Shown here: piece after piece, positions 45,081 through 54,453 of the stretch | How positions within the stretch are numbered: the first letter of the stretch is position 1 | How the letters are laid out: each line of letters begins with the position of its first letter | NCBI RefSeq assembly: GCF_000012945.1 | Contig: NC_007511.1 | Coordinates: forward strand, 2,666,001 to 2,730,000 | Length of the DNA stretch: 64,000 bases | DNA from: Burkholderia lata | Lineage (GTDB): Bacteria; Pseudomonadota; Gammaproteobacteria; Burkholderiales; Burkholderiaceae | Reading direction: 5' to 3' | Position numbers and translations under genes: made by a program | Notes under the pieces: model-generated | What the model saw: the letters and a program-made list of their open reading frames with translations, nothing else | Told to the model about the DNA's origin: nothing | Database searches by the model: none

Positions 45081-46798
45081 GTCCGGCTCTCGTGTTCGAT
45101 ATCGGGCGGCGCGCCCAGTGGCAGGCGAATCTCGAACCGCGCGCCGTGCGGATCGAGCGGCACCGCGCGGATCGAGCCGCCGTGCGCGTTGACGATGCTG
45201 CGGCACAGCGCGAGCCCGAGCCCGACGCCGCTGATCGACGACTCCTTGCGTTCGCGCTCGAACGGCTCGAACAGCGGCTCGGTATTGCGCGCAATGAAGC
45301 CGGGGCCGTCGTCCTCGACGAACACGTAAAGCGTTTCGCCGAACACGCGGGCACGCACCGCCACGGCCGCGTCCGTACCCGCGTACTTCGACGCGTTGTC
45401 GAGCAGGTTCATCAGCACGCGCTCGATCAGCAGCGCGTCGACATCGATCAGCGGCAGGTCGGCCGGCAAGTCGGCGCTCACGTCGCGGCCGGCCAGCACG
45501 CCGGCCGAATGCGCGAGCGCGCTGCCGACGATCTCGTCGAGCATGTGCCACTCGCGATTCAGCCTCACGCCCTCGCTCTGCATGCGCGCGAGATCGAGCA
45601 GGTTCACGACGAGCCCGTGCAGCGCTTCGGCCTGGTTGCGGATGCCGTGTGCGAGCGCGGCCGGCTGACCGTCGGCCAGCCGCTCGGGCCGCTCCAGCGT
45701 CTCGGCGAGCCCGCGGATCGCGGTCAGCGGCGTCTTCAGGTCGTGCGACACCGCAGCGAGCAGCGCATTGCGCATCCGCTCGCCTTCGATGCGGACCAGC
45801 GTGTGCTGCGCGACGCCGACGTAGTGCACACGTTCGAGCGCCATCGCAATCGACGAGCACAATGCGTCGATCAGGCGGCGATCGTCGGGGTCCGTGGGGA
45901 CCGGCTGCGCGTCGCCGAACAGCACGAGCACACCGCGTACGCGCATCGGCGCCTTCAGCGGCAGGTACTGCGCGGCCGCGCGCTCGAACGGCGGCAGCCC
46001 GCACCCGGCGCCGCGCGCATTCTCGTAGACCCAGCGCGCGATCGGTGCTTCGACGAAACGTGCGTGCTGCGCCGGCATCAGATGGTCATCCGCATCGGGC
46101 AGCACGAGCGCGACGCGCACGCCGAGCAGCGCCGCGATCGTGCCGGTGCAGATCGACGCGATCTGCTCGGTCTCGATCGCGGCCGACAGGTCATGCGCGA
46201 CGCGCGCGAGCGCCGCCGAGCGTTTCTCGTTCGCGCGCGCGGCGCGTGCCTCCGCGCGCAAGCGCGCCGCGAGCTGGCCGATCGCCAGCGCGACGGCCAG
46301 CATCAGCGCGAACGTGAACACGTACTGCGTATCGGACACCGCGAACGACAGCCTCGGCTCGACGAAGAAGAAGTCGAAGCAACCGACGCACACGAACGCG
46401 GCCCACGCGCCGGCGAGCCGGCCGAGCCGCAGCGCGATCAGCACGACGGTCATCAGGAACAGCATCACGACGTTCGACAGGTCGAACACGCGCAGCAGCG
46501 CGCTCGCCGCAAGCGTCGCCAGCGCGCATACCAGCGTGGCGAGCAGTAGCGGCACCGCATATTCCGACACCCACACGTGCGTACGCGGGTGCGCTTCGCG
46601 TACGGCAAGCGTCGGCTGCTTGTCGGGCCCGGCACCTGCGATGCGGTCGGCCAGCGTCGCGCACGCGCGCAGCACGCCGCGCCAGCGGTCGCGGCGCACG
46701 CCGGCCTCGCTGCGGCGGGCGGCGGTATCCCGCTGCCCCGTTGCCCGTCGATTCGCTTCGCTCACGTTCACATTCACATCCATGATCGCTTCCGGCAA
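45077..46798 (-). CDS. kdpD: KdpD-type sensor kinase lacking the N-terminal KdpD/USP half
   Basis: 573 residues against about 900 in canonical KdpD. Present: four-helix DUF4118 domain (about 75-185, with GCFDFFFVEPRLSFAV), GAF-like domain (about 205-330), dimerisation domain with His352 in AAVSHDLKTPLTAIRG, and an ATPase domain (NLLDNASKYAG, DDGPGF, SGVGLGLALCRSIV). Absent: the N-terminal ~350-residue KdpD-USP region with its Walker motif. The 65 bases before it leave no room for that part. It still pairs with an adjoining KdpE. Confidence 0.9.
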   Translation of the reverse strand: MPEAIMDVNVNVSEANRRATGQRDTAARRSEAGVRRDRWRGVLRACATLADRIAGAGPDKQPTLAVREAHPRTHVWVSEYAVPLLLATLVCALATLAASALLRVFDLSNVVMLFLMTVVLIALRLGRLAGAWAAFVCVGCFDFFFVEPRLSFAVSDTQYVFTFALMLAVALAIGQLAARLRAEARAARANEKRSAALARVAHDLSAAIETEQIASICTGTIAALLGVRVALVLPDADDHLMPAQHARFVEAPIARWVYENARGAGCGLPPFERAAAQYLPLKAPMRVRGVLVLFGDAQPVPTDPDDRRLIDALCSSIAMALERVHYVGVAQHTLVRIEGERMRNALLAAVSHDLKTPLTAIRGLAETLERPERLADGQPAALAHGIRNQAEALHGLVVNLLDLARMQSEGVRLNREWHMLDEIVGSALAHSAGVLAGRDVSADLPADLPLIDVDALLIERVLMNLLDNASKYAGTDAAVAVRARVFGETLYVFVEDDGPGFIARNTEPLFEPFERERKESSISGVGLGLALCRSIVNAHGGSIRAVPLDPHGARFEIRLPLGAPPDIEHESRT

Positions 46799-46811
46799 TT
46801 GAAACGCCGAA

Positions 46812-46848
46812 CGGCCCCGCGCACGCCGCGAAGGCGTGAGCGGGGCCG
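46812..46848 (-). terminator. Strong hairpin between kdpB and kdpD
   Basis: A 16-bp stem with one mismatch (CGGCCCCGCGCACGCC paired with its near-complement) and a 5-base loop fills the kdpB-kdpD gap. No T-run follows. It may reduce readthrough or stabilise the upstream message so that pump and sensor are made in different amounts. Confidence 0.55.
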
Positions 46849-46863
46849 CGACGGCGCGTTCGG

Positions 46864-48948
46864 TCAGATAAACGGCGTCAACAGCATGTCGATCAGCTTG
46901 ATGCCGATGAACGGCGCGATGATCCCGCCCACGCCATAGATCAGCAGGTTGCGCCCCAGCAGCTTCTCGGCCGGCTCCGCGCGATACTTCACGCCCTTCA
47001 GCGCGAGCGGGATCAACGCGACGATGATCAGCGCATTGAAGATCACCGCCGACAGGATCGCCGACGTCGGGCTGTGCAGCCCCATCACGTTCAGCGCGCC
47101 GAGCGCCGGATACGTCGCGACGAACGCGGCCGGGATGATCGCGAAATACTTCGCGAGATCGTTGGCCACGCTGAACGTGGTCAGCGCGCCGCGCGTCATG
47201 ATCATCTGCTTGCCGACCTCGACCACCTGCATCAGCTTCGTCGGGTTGCTGTCGAGGTCGACCATGTTGGCCGCCTCCTTCGCCGCCTGCGTGCCGCTGT
47301 GCATCGCGACGGCCACGTCGGCCTGCGCAAGCGCGGGCGCGTCGTTGGTGCCGTCGCCCGTCATCGCGACGAGATGGCCCTTCGCCTGGTGCTCGCGGAT
47401 CAGCCGCAGCTTGTCCTCGGGCGTCGCTTCGGCGAGGTAGTCGTCGACGCCGGCTTCCGCCGCGATCGCGGCCGCGGTGAGCCGGTTGTCGCCGGTGATC
47501 ATCACGGTCTTCACGCCGACCTTGCGCAGCTCGGCGAAGCGCGCGGCGATCCCGTGCTTGACGATGTCCTTCAGCTCGATCGCGCCGAGCACGCGCGAGC
47601 CGTCGGCGACGACGAGCGGCGTGCCGCCGCGTCGCGCGATATCGTTGACAGCCGTCTCGACCGCTTGAGGAAACACGCCGCCGAGCGCATCGACGTGCGC
47701 GCGGATCGCCGACGCCGCGCCTTTGCGCACCTGACGCTCGCCGATGTCGAGGCCGCTCATCCGCGTACGCGCGCTGAACGGCACGGTGACACTGCCGGCG
47801 GTCGCGGCCACGTTCAGCGAGAAGCGCTGCTTCGCGAGCGCGACGATCGAGCGCCCCTCGGGTGTCTCGTCAGCGAGCGACGACAGTTGCGCGGCCTCGG
47901 CCAGCGCACGCTCGTCCACGCCCGGCGCCGGCCGGAACTGCACGGCCTCGCGGTTACCGAGCGTGATCGTGCCGGTCTTGTCGAGCAGCAGCACGTCGAC
48001 GTCGCCGGCCGCCTCGATCGCGCGGCCCGACGTCGCAAGCACGTTCGCACGCATCATGCGGCTCATCCCCGCGATGCCGATCGCCGACAGCAGCGCACCG
48101 ATCGTCGTCGGGATCAGGCAGACGAGCAGCGCGATCAGCACGGTCAGGCTCACCGCCGTGCCCGACGCGTTCAGCAGCACGCTGAACTGCGAGAACGGCA
48201 GCAGCGTCACGCACACGAGCAGGAAGATGATGGTCAGTGCGACGAGCAGGATCGTCAGCGCGACTTCGTTTGGCGTCTTGCCGCGCTTCGCGCCTTCGAC
48301 CATCGCGATCATCCGGTCGAGAAATGCCTCGCCCGGTTGCGCGGTGATCTTCACGATGATCCAGTCGGACAGCACGCGCGTACCGCCCGTCACCGACGAG
48401 AAATCGCCGCCCGACTCGCGGATCACCGGCGCGGATTCACCCGTGATCGCCGATTCGTCGACCGACGCAACGCCGTCGATCACTTCGCCATCGGCCGGAA
48501 TCGTGTCGCCGGCCTCGACGAGCACGATGCTGCCGGCGGCGAGCTCGTCGCTCGGCACGCGATGGCTGGTGCTGCCGAATTGCTTCGGCTCGTCGAGCAC
48601 CTTCGCGTACACACGCTTGCGCGCCGCACGCAGCGCGTCGGCCTGCGCCTTGCCGCGCCCTTCGGCCAGCGCCTCGGCCGCGTTCGCGAACAGCACGGTG
48701 AACCACAACCAGCACGCGACCGCGAAGATGAAGCCGGCCGGCGCGTCGCCCGTGCCGGTCAGCGCCTGCAGCCACAGCACGGTCGTGACGATGCTGCCGA
48801 GATACACGACGAACATCACAGGATTCTTCAACTGGACGCGCGGCGCGAGCTTGCGGAATGCCTCGCGCAGCACGGCCGTCCAGCGCATCGACGGCACGCC
48901 GCCGACCGGCATCGCCGCTGGATTGATCGGGGTTTCGATATGGGACAT
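46864..48948 (-). CDS. kdpB: Potassium-transporting P-type ATPase subunit B
   Basis: 694 residues. P-type ATPase with phosphorylated Asp323 in [18 protein letters not shown] ([16 protein letters not shown]), the ATP-binding [11 protein letters not shown] and the hinge [16 protein letters not shown]. It is the catalytic subunit of the high-affinity K+ pump. It starts 20 bases after kdpC rather than directly after kdpA, an order change from the usual kdpABC. Confidence 0.96.
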   Translation of the reverse strand: MSHIETPINPAAMPVGGVPSMRWTAVLREAFRKLAPRVQLKNPVMFVVYLGSIVTTVLWLQALTGTGDAPAGFIFAVACWLWFTVLFANAAEALAEGRGKAQADALRAARKRVYAKVLDEPKQFGSTSHRVPSDELAAGSIVLVEAGDTIPADGEVIDGVASVDESAITGESAPVIRESGGDFSSVTGGTRVLSDWIIVKITAQPGEAFLDRMIAMVEGAKRGKTPNEVALTILLVALTIIFLLVCVTLLPFSQFSVLLNASGTAVSLTVLIALLVCLIPTTIGALLSAIGIAGMSRMMRANVLATSGRAIEAAGDVDVLLLDKTGTITLGNREAVQFRPAPGVDERALAEAAQLSSLADETPEGRSIVALAKQRFSLNVAATAGSVTVPFSARTRMSGLDIGERQVRKGAASAIRAHVDALGGVFPQAVETAVNDIARRGGTPLVVADGSRVLGAIELKDIVKHGIAARFAELRKVGVKTVMITGDNRLTAAAIAAEAGVDDYLAEATPEDKLRLIREHQAKGHLVAMTGDGTNDAPALAQADVAVAMHSGTQAAKEAANMVDLDSNPTKLMQVVEVGKQMIMTRGALTTFSVANDLAKYFAIIPAAFVATYPALGALNVMGLHSPTSAILSAVIFNALIIVALIPLALKGVKYRAEPAEKLLGRNLLIYGVGGIIAPFIGIKLIDMLLTPFI

Positions 48949-48968
48949 GAGTGACTCCGTGGTTCCTG

Positions 48969-49670
48969 CTATTGCTTCGCGCCGGCCGCGTGGCCGAATG
49001 CGCGGTCCAGCGCCAGGTTCAGGTCGAGCACGCGCACGCGCGGTTCGCCGAGCACACCGAGCTGGCGCGGCAACGCGATGCGGTCGACGAGCGCCGCGAC
49101 CTGTGCGGCATCGACGCCGCGTGCCTGTGCGACGCGTGCCGCCTGCAGCCGGGCGTTTGCGACCGAGATCTCGGGATCGAGCCCCGACGCCGACGCGGTC
49201 ACCGCATCCGCCGGCACCGGCGTGCCGGCGGCGAGCGCGTTCTCCTGCCGATAGGCGCGCACCCGCTGCGCGATATTGGCGAGCAGCTTCTTGCTGGTGG
49301 CGCCCTGGTTGCTGGCGCCGCTGCCGGCCGCGTTGTACGGCTGGTCGACCGTCTTCGACGGATCCGCCGGATCGGTGCCGACCGTCGCGCTCGGCCGCCC
49401 GTGGAAGTAACCGGCGCGCGTGAAGTTCTGCCCGATCACCGCCGAGCCGACCGTCGCGCCGTTCTGCTGCACGAGACTGCCGCGCGCCTGCGACGGGAAC
49501 AGCACGTTCGCGACGCCCGTGGTGAGCAGCGGATACGCGACACCCGTGACGAGCATGAACAGCACCGACGAAGCGATCACGGGCCGTACAAGGCCGCGCG
49601 TCGCCGCGCCGAACGAAGAACCGGGTGCCGGCGCGGCGGCGGCCGCTGCCTGGCGATTGCCTTGCATCAT
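48969..49670 (-). CDS. kdpC: Potassium-transporting ATPase subunit C
   Basis: 233 residues. One N-terminal helix ([20 protein letters not shown]), then the KdpC periplasmic domain with [34 protein letters not shown] and [13 protein letters not shown]. The N-terminal 25 residues before the helix are an Ala-rich extension. It lies between kdpA and kdpB. Stabilises the KdpFABC complex and affects ATP affinity. Confidence 0.95.
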   Translation of the reverse strand: MMQGNRQAAAAAAPAPGSSFGAATRGLVRPVIASSVLFMLVTGVAYPLLTTGVANVLFPSQARGSLVQQNGATVGSAVIGQNFTRAGYFHGRPSATVGTDPADPSKTVDQPYNAAGSGASNQGATSKKLLANIAQRVRAYRQENALAAGTPVPADAVTASASGLDPEISVANARLQAARVAQARGVDAAQVAALVDRIALPRQLGVLGEPRVRVLDLNLALDRAFGHAAGAKQ

Positions 49671-49680
49671 GATGTTTTCC

Positions 49681-51384
49681 TCAGAACAGTTGGCCGCCCG
49701 ACATCATCAGGTGCTCGACGACCGGGCCGAGCGCGAGCGCCGGCAGGAATGTGAGGCCACCGACGACCAGGATCACGAAGACCAGCAGGCCGGCGAACAG
49801 GCCCGTCGACGTGGACAGCGTGCCCGCGCTTTCCGGCACGCTCTTCTTCGCGGCGAGGCTGCCCGCGACCGCGAGCATCGGCAGCAGCGTCAGGTAGCGG
49901 CCGATCAGCATCGCGAAGCCGATCGTCGTGTTGAAGAACGGCGTGTTCGCGTTCAGGCCCGCGAACGCGGAGCCGTTGTTGGCCGTGCCCGACGTGTACG
50001 CATACAGCACTTCGCTGAAGCCGTGCGGGCCGAGGTTCGCGAGGCTGTCCAGCGTCGAGTGCAGCATCGCTGCCACCGCGGTGAAACCGAGGATGCTGAA
50101 CGGATGCGCGAGCACCGCGAGCATCACGAGCTTCATCTCGCGTGCCTCGATCTTCTTGCCGAGGAACTCCGGCGTGCGCCCGATCATCATCCCGACCAGG
50201 AACACCGTGAGTATCGCGAACGTGAACAGGTTGATCAGCCCGACGCCGTCGCCGCCGAACACGTTGTTCAGCATCATCTGCGCGATCGGCACGAGCCCGC
50301 CGAGCGGCGTCAGCGAGTCATGCATCGCGTCGACCGACCCGGTGGTCGCGGCCGTCGTGACGGTGGCGAACAGGCTCGTCTGCGCGATGCCGAAGCGCAT
50401 CTCCTTGCCTTCCATGTTGCCGCCCGGCTGCGTGGCGCTCATCTGCTGGTCGACGCCCAGCCCGGCCACGAGCGGATTGCCATGCTGCTCGGCCGAATAG
50501 ATCACGGCCAGGAAGCCGACGAACATCACGACGAACGCACCGAGAATCACCCAGCCCTGGCGGCGCCGGCCGATCATCGTGCCGAGCGCATAGGTCAGCG
50601 CGGACGGAATCAGCAGCATCGACAGCATGTGCAGCGTGTTGGTGAGCGGCGTCGGGTTCTCGAACGGGTGCGCTGCGTTCATGCTGAAGAAGCCGCCGCC
50701 GTTGGTGCCGATGTGCTTGATCGATTCGAGGCTGGCCACCGGCCCCGTCACGATCTGCTGGCGCGCGCCTTCGAGCGTGGTTGCCCACGCATCGGCGGCG
50801 AGCGTCTGCGGCATGCCCTGCCACACGTACACGAGCGCCATCACGAAGCTGAGCGGCAGCAGCACGCGATAGGTCACGCGCGTGAAGTCGACCCAGTAGT
50901 TGCCGATGTCCGTCGCGCTCTTGCGGCTCAGCCCGCGGATGAAGCCGCCCGCGGCCGCAACGCCGGTCGCCGCGCTAACCACCATCAGGAACGTGATGAC
51001 GGCCATCTGCGAGAAGTTCGACAGGCTGCTCTCGCCTGCGTACGCCTGCCAGTTCGTGTTCGTGATGAACGACGCGGCCGTGTTGAAGGCGAGGTCGGGG
51101 CTTTGCGACGCGCGCTGCAATGCGTCGAACGGCAGTGCGTCCTGGATGCGCAGCAGCAGGTAGCCGACCAGCATCATCCCGGCATTGCTGAGCAGCAGCA
51201 CCATCCCGTAGCGCTGCCACGACATCGCTTCGTCGGGGTTCACGCCGAGCAGCACATAGGTACGGCGTTCGACCCACGCGTGGCGCGGGCTCGTAAAGGC
51301 GTGCGCGAGCCATTTCCCGACGACGGGCACCAGCGCCAGCATGATCGCGAGAACGATCGCGAATTGAATGAGATTGTTGAACAT
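49681..51384 (-). CDS. kdpA: Potassium-transporting ATPase subunit A
   Basis: 567 residues, about ten helices, the K+-selective channel-like subunit. Selectivity-loop segments are visible, for example TSWQAY-like [40 protein letters not shown] and [20 protein letters not shown]. It begins 12 bases after the 27-residue small ORF and is followed at 10 bases by kdpC. Confidence 0.96.
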   Translation of the reverse strand: MFNNLIQFAIVLAIMLALVPVVGKWLAHAFTSPRHAWVERRTYVLLGVNPDEAMSWQRYGMVLLLSNAGMMLVGYLLLRIQDALPFDALQRASQSPDLAFNTAASFITNTNWQAYAGESSLSNFSQMAVITFLMVVSAATGVAAAGGFIRGLSRKSATDIGNYWVDFTRVTYRVLLPLSFVMALVYVWQGMPQTLAADAWATTLEGARQQIVTGPVASLESIKHIGTNGGGFFSMNAAHPFENPTPLTNTLHMLSMLLIPSALTYALGTMIGRRRQGWVILGAFVVMFVGFLAVIYSAEQHGNPLVAGLGVDQQMSATQPGGNMEGKEMRFGIAQTSLFATVTTAATTGSVDAMHDSLTPLGGLVPIAQMMLNNVFGGDGVGLINLFTFAILTVFLVGMMIGRTPEFLGKKIEAREMKLVMLAVLAHPFSILGFTAVAAMLHSTLDSLANLGPHGFSEVLYAYTSGTANNGSAFAGLNANTPFFNTTIGFAMLIGRYLTLLPMLAVAGSLAAKKSVPESAGTLSTSTGLFAGLLVFVILVVGGLTFLPALALGPVVEHLMMSGGQLF

Positions 51385-51396
51385 GTCGACGCTCGC

Positions 51397-51480
51397 TCAG
51401 ATCCGGTCAAGGCCGGTGATGAAACCCGCCGTCAAGACAAAGAACGCGAGCGTGAACAAAATGAAAAGCAGATCGCTCAT
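51397..51480 (-). CDS. 27-residue single-helix peptide between kdpF and kdpA
   Basis: MSDLLFILFTLAFFVLTAGF, then ITGLDRI and stop. It is one hydrophobic helix. It differs in sequence from KdpF, whose gene is just upstream. Small membrane peptides in this place are known in some proteobacterial kdp operons. Start follows a weak ribosome site. Likely translated with the operon. Confidence 0.6.
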   Translation of the reverse strand: MSDLLFILFTLAFFVLTAGFITGLDRI

Positions 51481-51522
51481 GACATTCACCGATATTTTCG
51501 AATTCCTGTTGAATCGCGCCGA

Positions 51523-51603
51523 TCAATACCGCTCGGGTTTGATCAGGGCATGAAACAGATAGATAAAGAGCGCGAGCGACAACGCGCCGGTGATCCACAA
51601 CAT
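51523..51603 (-). CDS. kdpF: Potassium-transporting ATPase subunit F
   Basis: 26 residues: MLWITGALSLALFIYLFHAL followed by IKPERY. The single helix and the PERY end (family: R/K-P-E-R-F/Y) mark it as KdpF, the small stabilising subunit. GGGGAAAG precedes the ATG. First gene of the kdp operon. Confidence 0.8.
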   Translation of the reverse strand: MLWITGALSLALFIYLFHALIKPERY

Positions 51604-51938
51604 GGCTTTCCCCTTTTTTCGTATGCGCGGCAACGCCGCGCGATCGTCGGCGTATCGGGCCTTGCCGTATCGGCGCAAGCCCGTGTGACGCCCCCATGCT
51701 CATCTGGCGAATGGGATGCGACAGTGTAGAAATCCGCGTATCAAAGCGGTGTTCAATTTCTTTACAAGGAATAAAAAAGCTGTAAAGACGAAAGCTGGTG
51801 GCGATGGCGTTTTTACAGGTTATTTTCAGGGCCGGTTCGAGTCTATACACCGTATCGTCACCTCGATTCCTAGAATGGGCGGCATGTCCAAGACGAGATC
51901 TCCGCGGTGCGGAGCACGATGCGACCCGGGGTGCCAGC
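51604..51938. promoter_or_regulatory. kdp promoter region with candidate KdpE site
   Basis: No gene is supported here. CTTTACA (51760-51766) and TGTAAAG (51781-51787) form an inverted repeat around an A-rich spacer, and a further TTTTACAG begins at 51811. T/A-rich TTTACA-type elements are typical of KdpE operators. The same region must also hold the promoter of the rightward 104-aa gene. Confidence 0.5.
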
Positions 51939-52253
51939 ATGAAACCGACCAGAATCGAATCCGCCGCTTCACGCGCTCTGCCGCCCGTTCGTTCGCGGCG
52001 CCGGTACCCGGCCGACGAGCTCGTGCTGCTGTCGATCCGCGTCGAATCGGACAACCTCGCCGTCGTGCGGCGCCTGCTGCACCAGGCGGTCGGCACCGCG
52101 CTCAATTTCTACACGGCCGCGATCGACAACCGCACCGGGCGCGCGTGCATCGAGCTTGAAGTCGCACGGTCGCAGGCGTCGCCGGCGATCCTGTCGATCC
52201 TTCGCCTGCTGCCCGCCGCCGAATTCGGCACGATCCGCCTGCTGCAACACTAG
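51939..52253 (+). CDS. Small protein with possible ACT-like fold
   Basis: 104 residues. After a basic, flexible 25 residues comes LVLLSIRVESDNLAVVRRLL, then ALNFYTAAIDNRTGRACIEL and ILSILRLLPAAEFGTIRLL. The beta-alpha-beta-beta-alpha-beta pattern recalls ACT or ferredoxin-like regulatory domains; this is a guess from secondary structure. Divergent from kdp, upstream of a porin. ATG 51939 begins the conserved-looking part. Confidence 0.6.
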   Translation: MKPTRIESAASRALPPVRSRRRYPADELVLLSIRVESDNLAVVRRLLHQAVGTALNFYTAAIDNRTGRACIELEVARSQASPAILSILRLLPAAEFGTIRLLQH

Positions 52254-52432
52254 CCGGCGCCCGTTGCGGCCGCGCGTGACACGGATCACGCGCCCGCTCC
52301 CCTTTCATCGATTCGAACGCGCGTTGCCGACGCGAACGCGTGCGGCTCGTCACGAGCCGCGCCCGTTCGCCACCGGTGCGCGCGCCGGATCGTCGTTCCC
52401 GTCGCTACGGGCCCTTCCAGGAAGCACTCACA

Positions 52433-53560
52433 ATGAAAAAAGCAGTCGCCGGTACCCTCTCCCTCGCATTCCTCAGCGCCGCCGCGCACGCGCAAAGCAG
52501 CGTCACGCTCTACGGGATGCTCGATGCGGGTATCGTCTATACGAACAACCAGTCCGGTAAAAGCGCGTGGCAACAAGGCAGCGGCCTGCTGTCGAATACG
52601 GTCTTCGGCCTGAGCGGCAACGAGGATCTCGGCGGCGGCCTGCATGCGCTGTTCCGCCTCGAAAACGGCTTCAACCTGAACAACGGCACGCAGTCCTACA
52701 AGAACACGATGTTCGGCCGCCGCGCGTACGTCGGCCTGCAGAGCGACCAGTACGGCGCACTGACGCTCGGCCGCCAGTACGACGCCGTGGTCGACTACCT
52801 CGGCCCGCTCGCGATGGCGAACAACGGCGACGGCAACAACCTCGCCTCGCATCCGTTCGACAACGACAACCTCGACGATTCGTTCTACATCAACAACGCG
52901 GTGAAATACACGAGCCCGACGCTCGCCGGCTGGCAGTTCGGCGGCCTGTACGGGTTCAGCAACGCGGCCGGCGGCTTCGCGAACAATCGCGCGTACAGCG
53001 CGGGCGTGTCGTATGCGAACGGGCCGGTGAGCCTCGGCGCCGCGTACCTGCAGCTCAACCGCGGCGGGCTGACGGCCGGCGGTGCGCTGTCGACCAACGA
53101 CGGGCCGAATTTCCCGGCCGTGCGCCAGCGCGTGATGGGCGCGGGCGGCAGCTACGCATTCGACCGGCTGACGGTCGGCGCGCTGTGGACGCATTCGATG
53201 TTCGATGAAACGGCTGCGTCGTCGCTGCCCGGCGCGCTGAACGCGCTGCGCTTCGACAACTTCGAGGTCAACGCGCGCTATGCGCTGACGCCGGCCGTCT
53301 CGTTCGCGGGCGCCTATACGTTCACCAACGGCCGCTACGACGACGCAACCGGCAGCCATCGGCCGAAATGGCACCAGGTAACGCTGATGGCCGACTACGC
53401 GCTGAGCAAGCGCACCGACGTGTACGCGGAAACCGTCTACCAGCACCAGTTCGGCGTGCCGTCGGGCGCGACGCTCGGGTTCGCGAACGTCACGGGGCTC
53501 GCGGCTTCGTCGACCAACACGCAGGTGGTCGGGACGGTCGGCATCCGGCATCGGTTCTGA
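52433..53560 (+). CDS. General porin (Burkholderia/Neisseria type)
   Basis: 375 residues. Signal peptide MKKAVAGTLSLAFLSAAAHA, then the classic QSSVTLYGMLDAGIVYTNNQ start of betaproteobacterial trimeric porins, LKGNEDLGGG-like LSGNEDLGGGLHALFRLENG, and ends in the outer-membrane signature GIRHRF with terminal Phe. A 16-stranded barrel in the outer membrane for small-solute diffusion. Confidence 0.94.
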   Translation: MKKAVAGTLSLAFLSAAAHAQSSVTLYGMLDAGIVYTNNQSGKSAWQQGSGLLSNTVFGLSGNEDLGGGLHALFRLENGFNLNNGTQSYKNTMFGRRAYVGLQSDQYGALTLGRQYDAVVDYLGPLAMANNGDGNNLASHPFDNDNLDDSFYINNAVKYTSPTLAGWQFGGLYGFSNAAGGFANNRAYSAGVSYANGPVSLGAAYLQLNRGGLTAGGALSTNDGPNFPAVRQRVMGAGGSYAFDRLTVGALWTHSMFDETAASSLPGALNALRFDNFEVNARYALTPAVSFAGAYTFTNGRYDDATGSHRPKWHQVTLMADYALSKRTDVYAETVYQHQFGVPSGATLGFANVTGLAASSTNTQVVGTVGIRHRF

Positions 53561-53742
53561 CCGCGCGCCGGCCATCGAAAGCCGGCCGCTCTGTGCAATC
53601 CCGCATGGACGCGCGCCGGCCGAACAGGGATCATTCGGGAAATCCGGGCCCGCGCGTCCGCGAAACCGGTACACTCGGCGCCGGGCGCGCGCCGGATCGG
53701 CATTCGGCGGCGGGCCGCTGCCGACTCTGGAATCGTGATCCC

Positions 53743-54438
53743 ATGACCACACCGATCTATCAGGAAATCAAGGACTTCATCCTCGCGCGCATTCATGCCG
53801 GCGAATGGGCGGAAGGCGACCAGGTGCCGTCGGAGAATGAGCTCGCGCGCGAATTCAACGTCGCGCGGATGACCGTCAACCGCGCGCTGCGCGAGCTGAC
53901 CGCCGAGCAGGTGCTCACGCGCACGCGCGGCTCAGGCACGTACGTCGCATCGCCGAAGTACGAATCGACGCTCGTCGCGATCCGCAGCATCTCGGACGAA
54001 GTCGCCGCGCGCGGCCACGACTATCGCGCGCAGGTGCTGCAGGTGGGCGCAGCCGTCGCCGATGCGAAGCTCGCCGACGAACTGCGAATCGACACGGGCA
54101 GCCCGATCTTCCATTCGCGCGTGCTGCACTTCGAGAACGACACGCCGGTGCAGCTCGAGGAACGCTGGGTCAATCCGGCCTGCGCGCCCGAGTATGCGTT
54201 GCAGGACTTCACGACGACGACGCCGAACCAGTACCTGACGCGCGTCGCGCCGCTGCAGCGCGTCGAATACCGGATCGAGGCCGCGATGCCCGATACCGAA
54301 ACGCGCCGCCACCTGACGATGGACGACCGCGAGCCGTGCCTGCTGCTGCATCGGCGCACGTGGTCGCAGGGGATAGTCGCGTCGGTCGCCAATCTGTGGC
54401 ACCCGGGCAGCCGTTACCGGTTCACCGGGCATTTCTGA
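53743..54438 (+). CDS. GntR/HutC family transcriptional repressor
   Basis: 231 residues. The winged helix (PIYQEIKDFILARIHAGEWA, ENELAREFNVARMTVNRALR) is followed by a UTRA effector domain (IFHSRVLHFENDTPVQLEER, ending GSRYRFTGHF). The whole sequence fits HutC, the urocanate-responsive repressor of histidine utilisation. No hut catabolic gene is adjacent, so the assignment to HutC proper is tentative. A HutC-like operator lies upstream of hisJ in this window. Confidence 0.85.
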   Translation: MTTPIYQEIKDFILARIHAGEWAEGDQVPSENELAREFNVARMTVNRALRELTAEQVLTRTRGSGTYVASPKYESTLVAIRSISDEVAARGHDYRAQVLQVGAAVADAKLADELRIDTGSPIFHSRVLHFENDTPVQLEERWVNPACAPEYALQDFTTTTPNQYLTRVAPLQRVEYRIEAAMPDTETRRHLTMDDREPCLLLHRRTWSQGIVASVANLWHPGSRYRFTGHF

Positions 54439-54453
54439 TGTCGATGGGCGGGC

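Noticed and set aside
46799..46863. Hidden N-terminal half of KdpD by frameshift
   Set aside because: Only 65 bases separate kdpB from kdpD and they are occupied by a hairpin; there is no room for about 350 missing residues.
53743..54438. Naming the GntR gene hutC outright
   Set aside because: The protein fits HutC but no hut catabolic gene is adjacent in the window, so the symbol is withheld.
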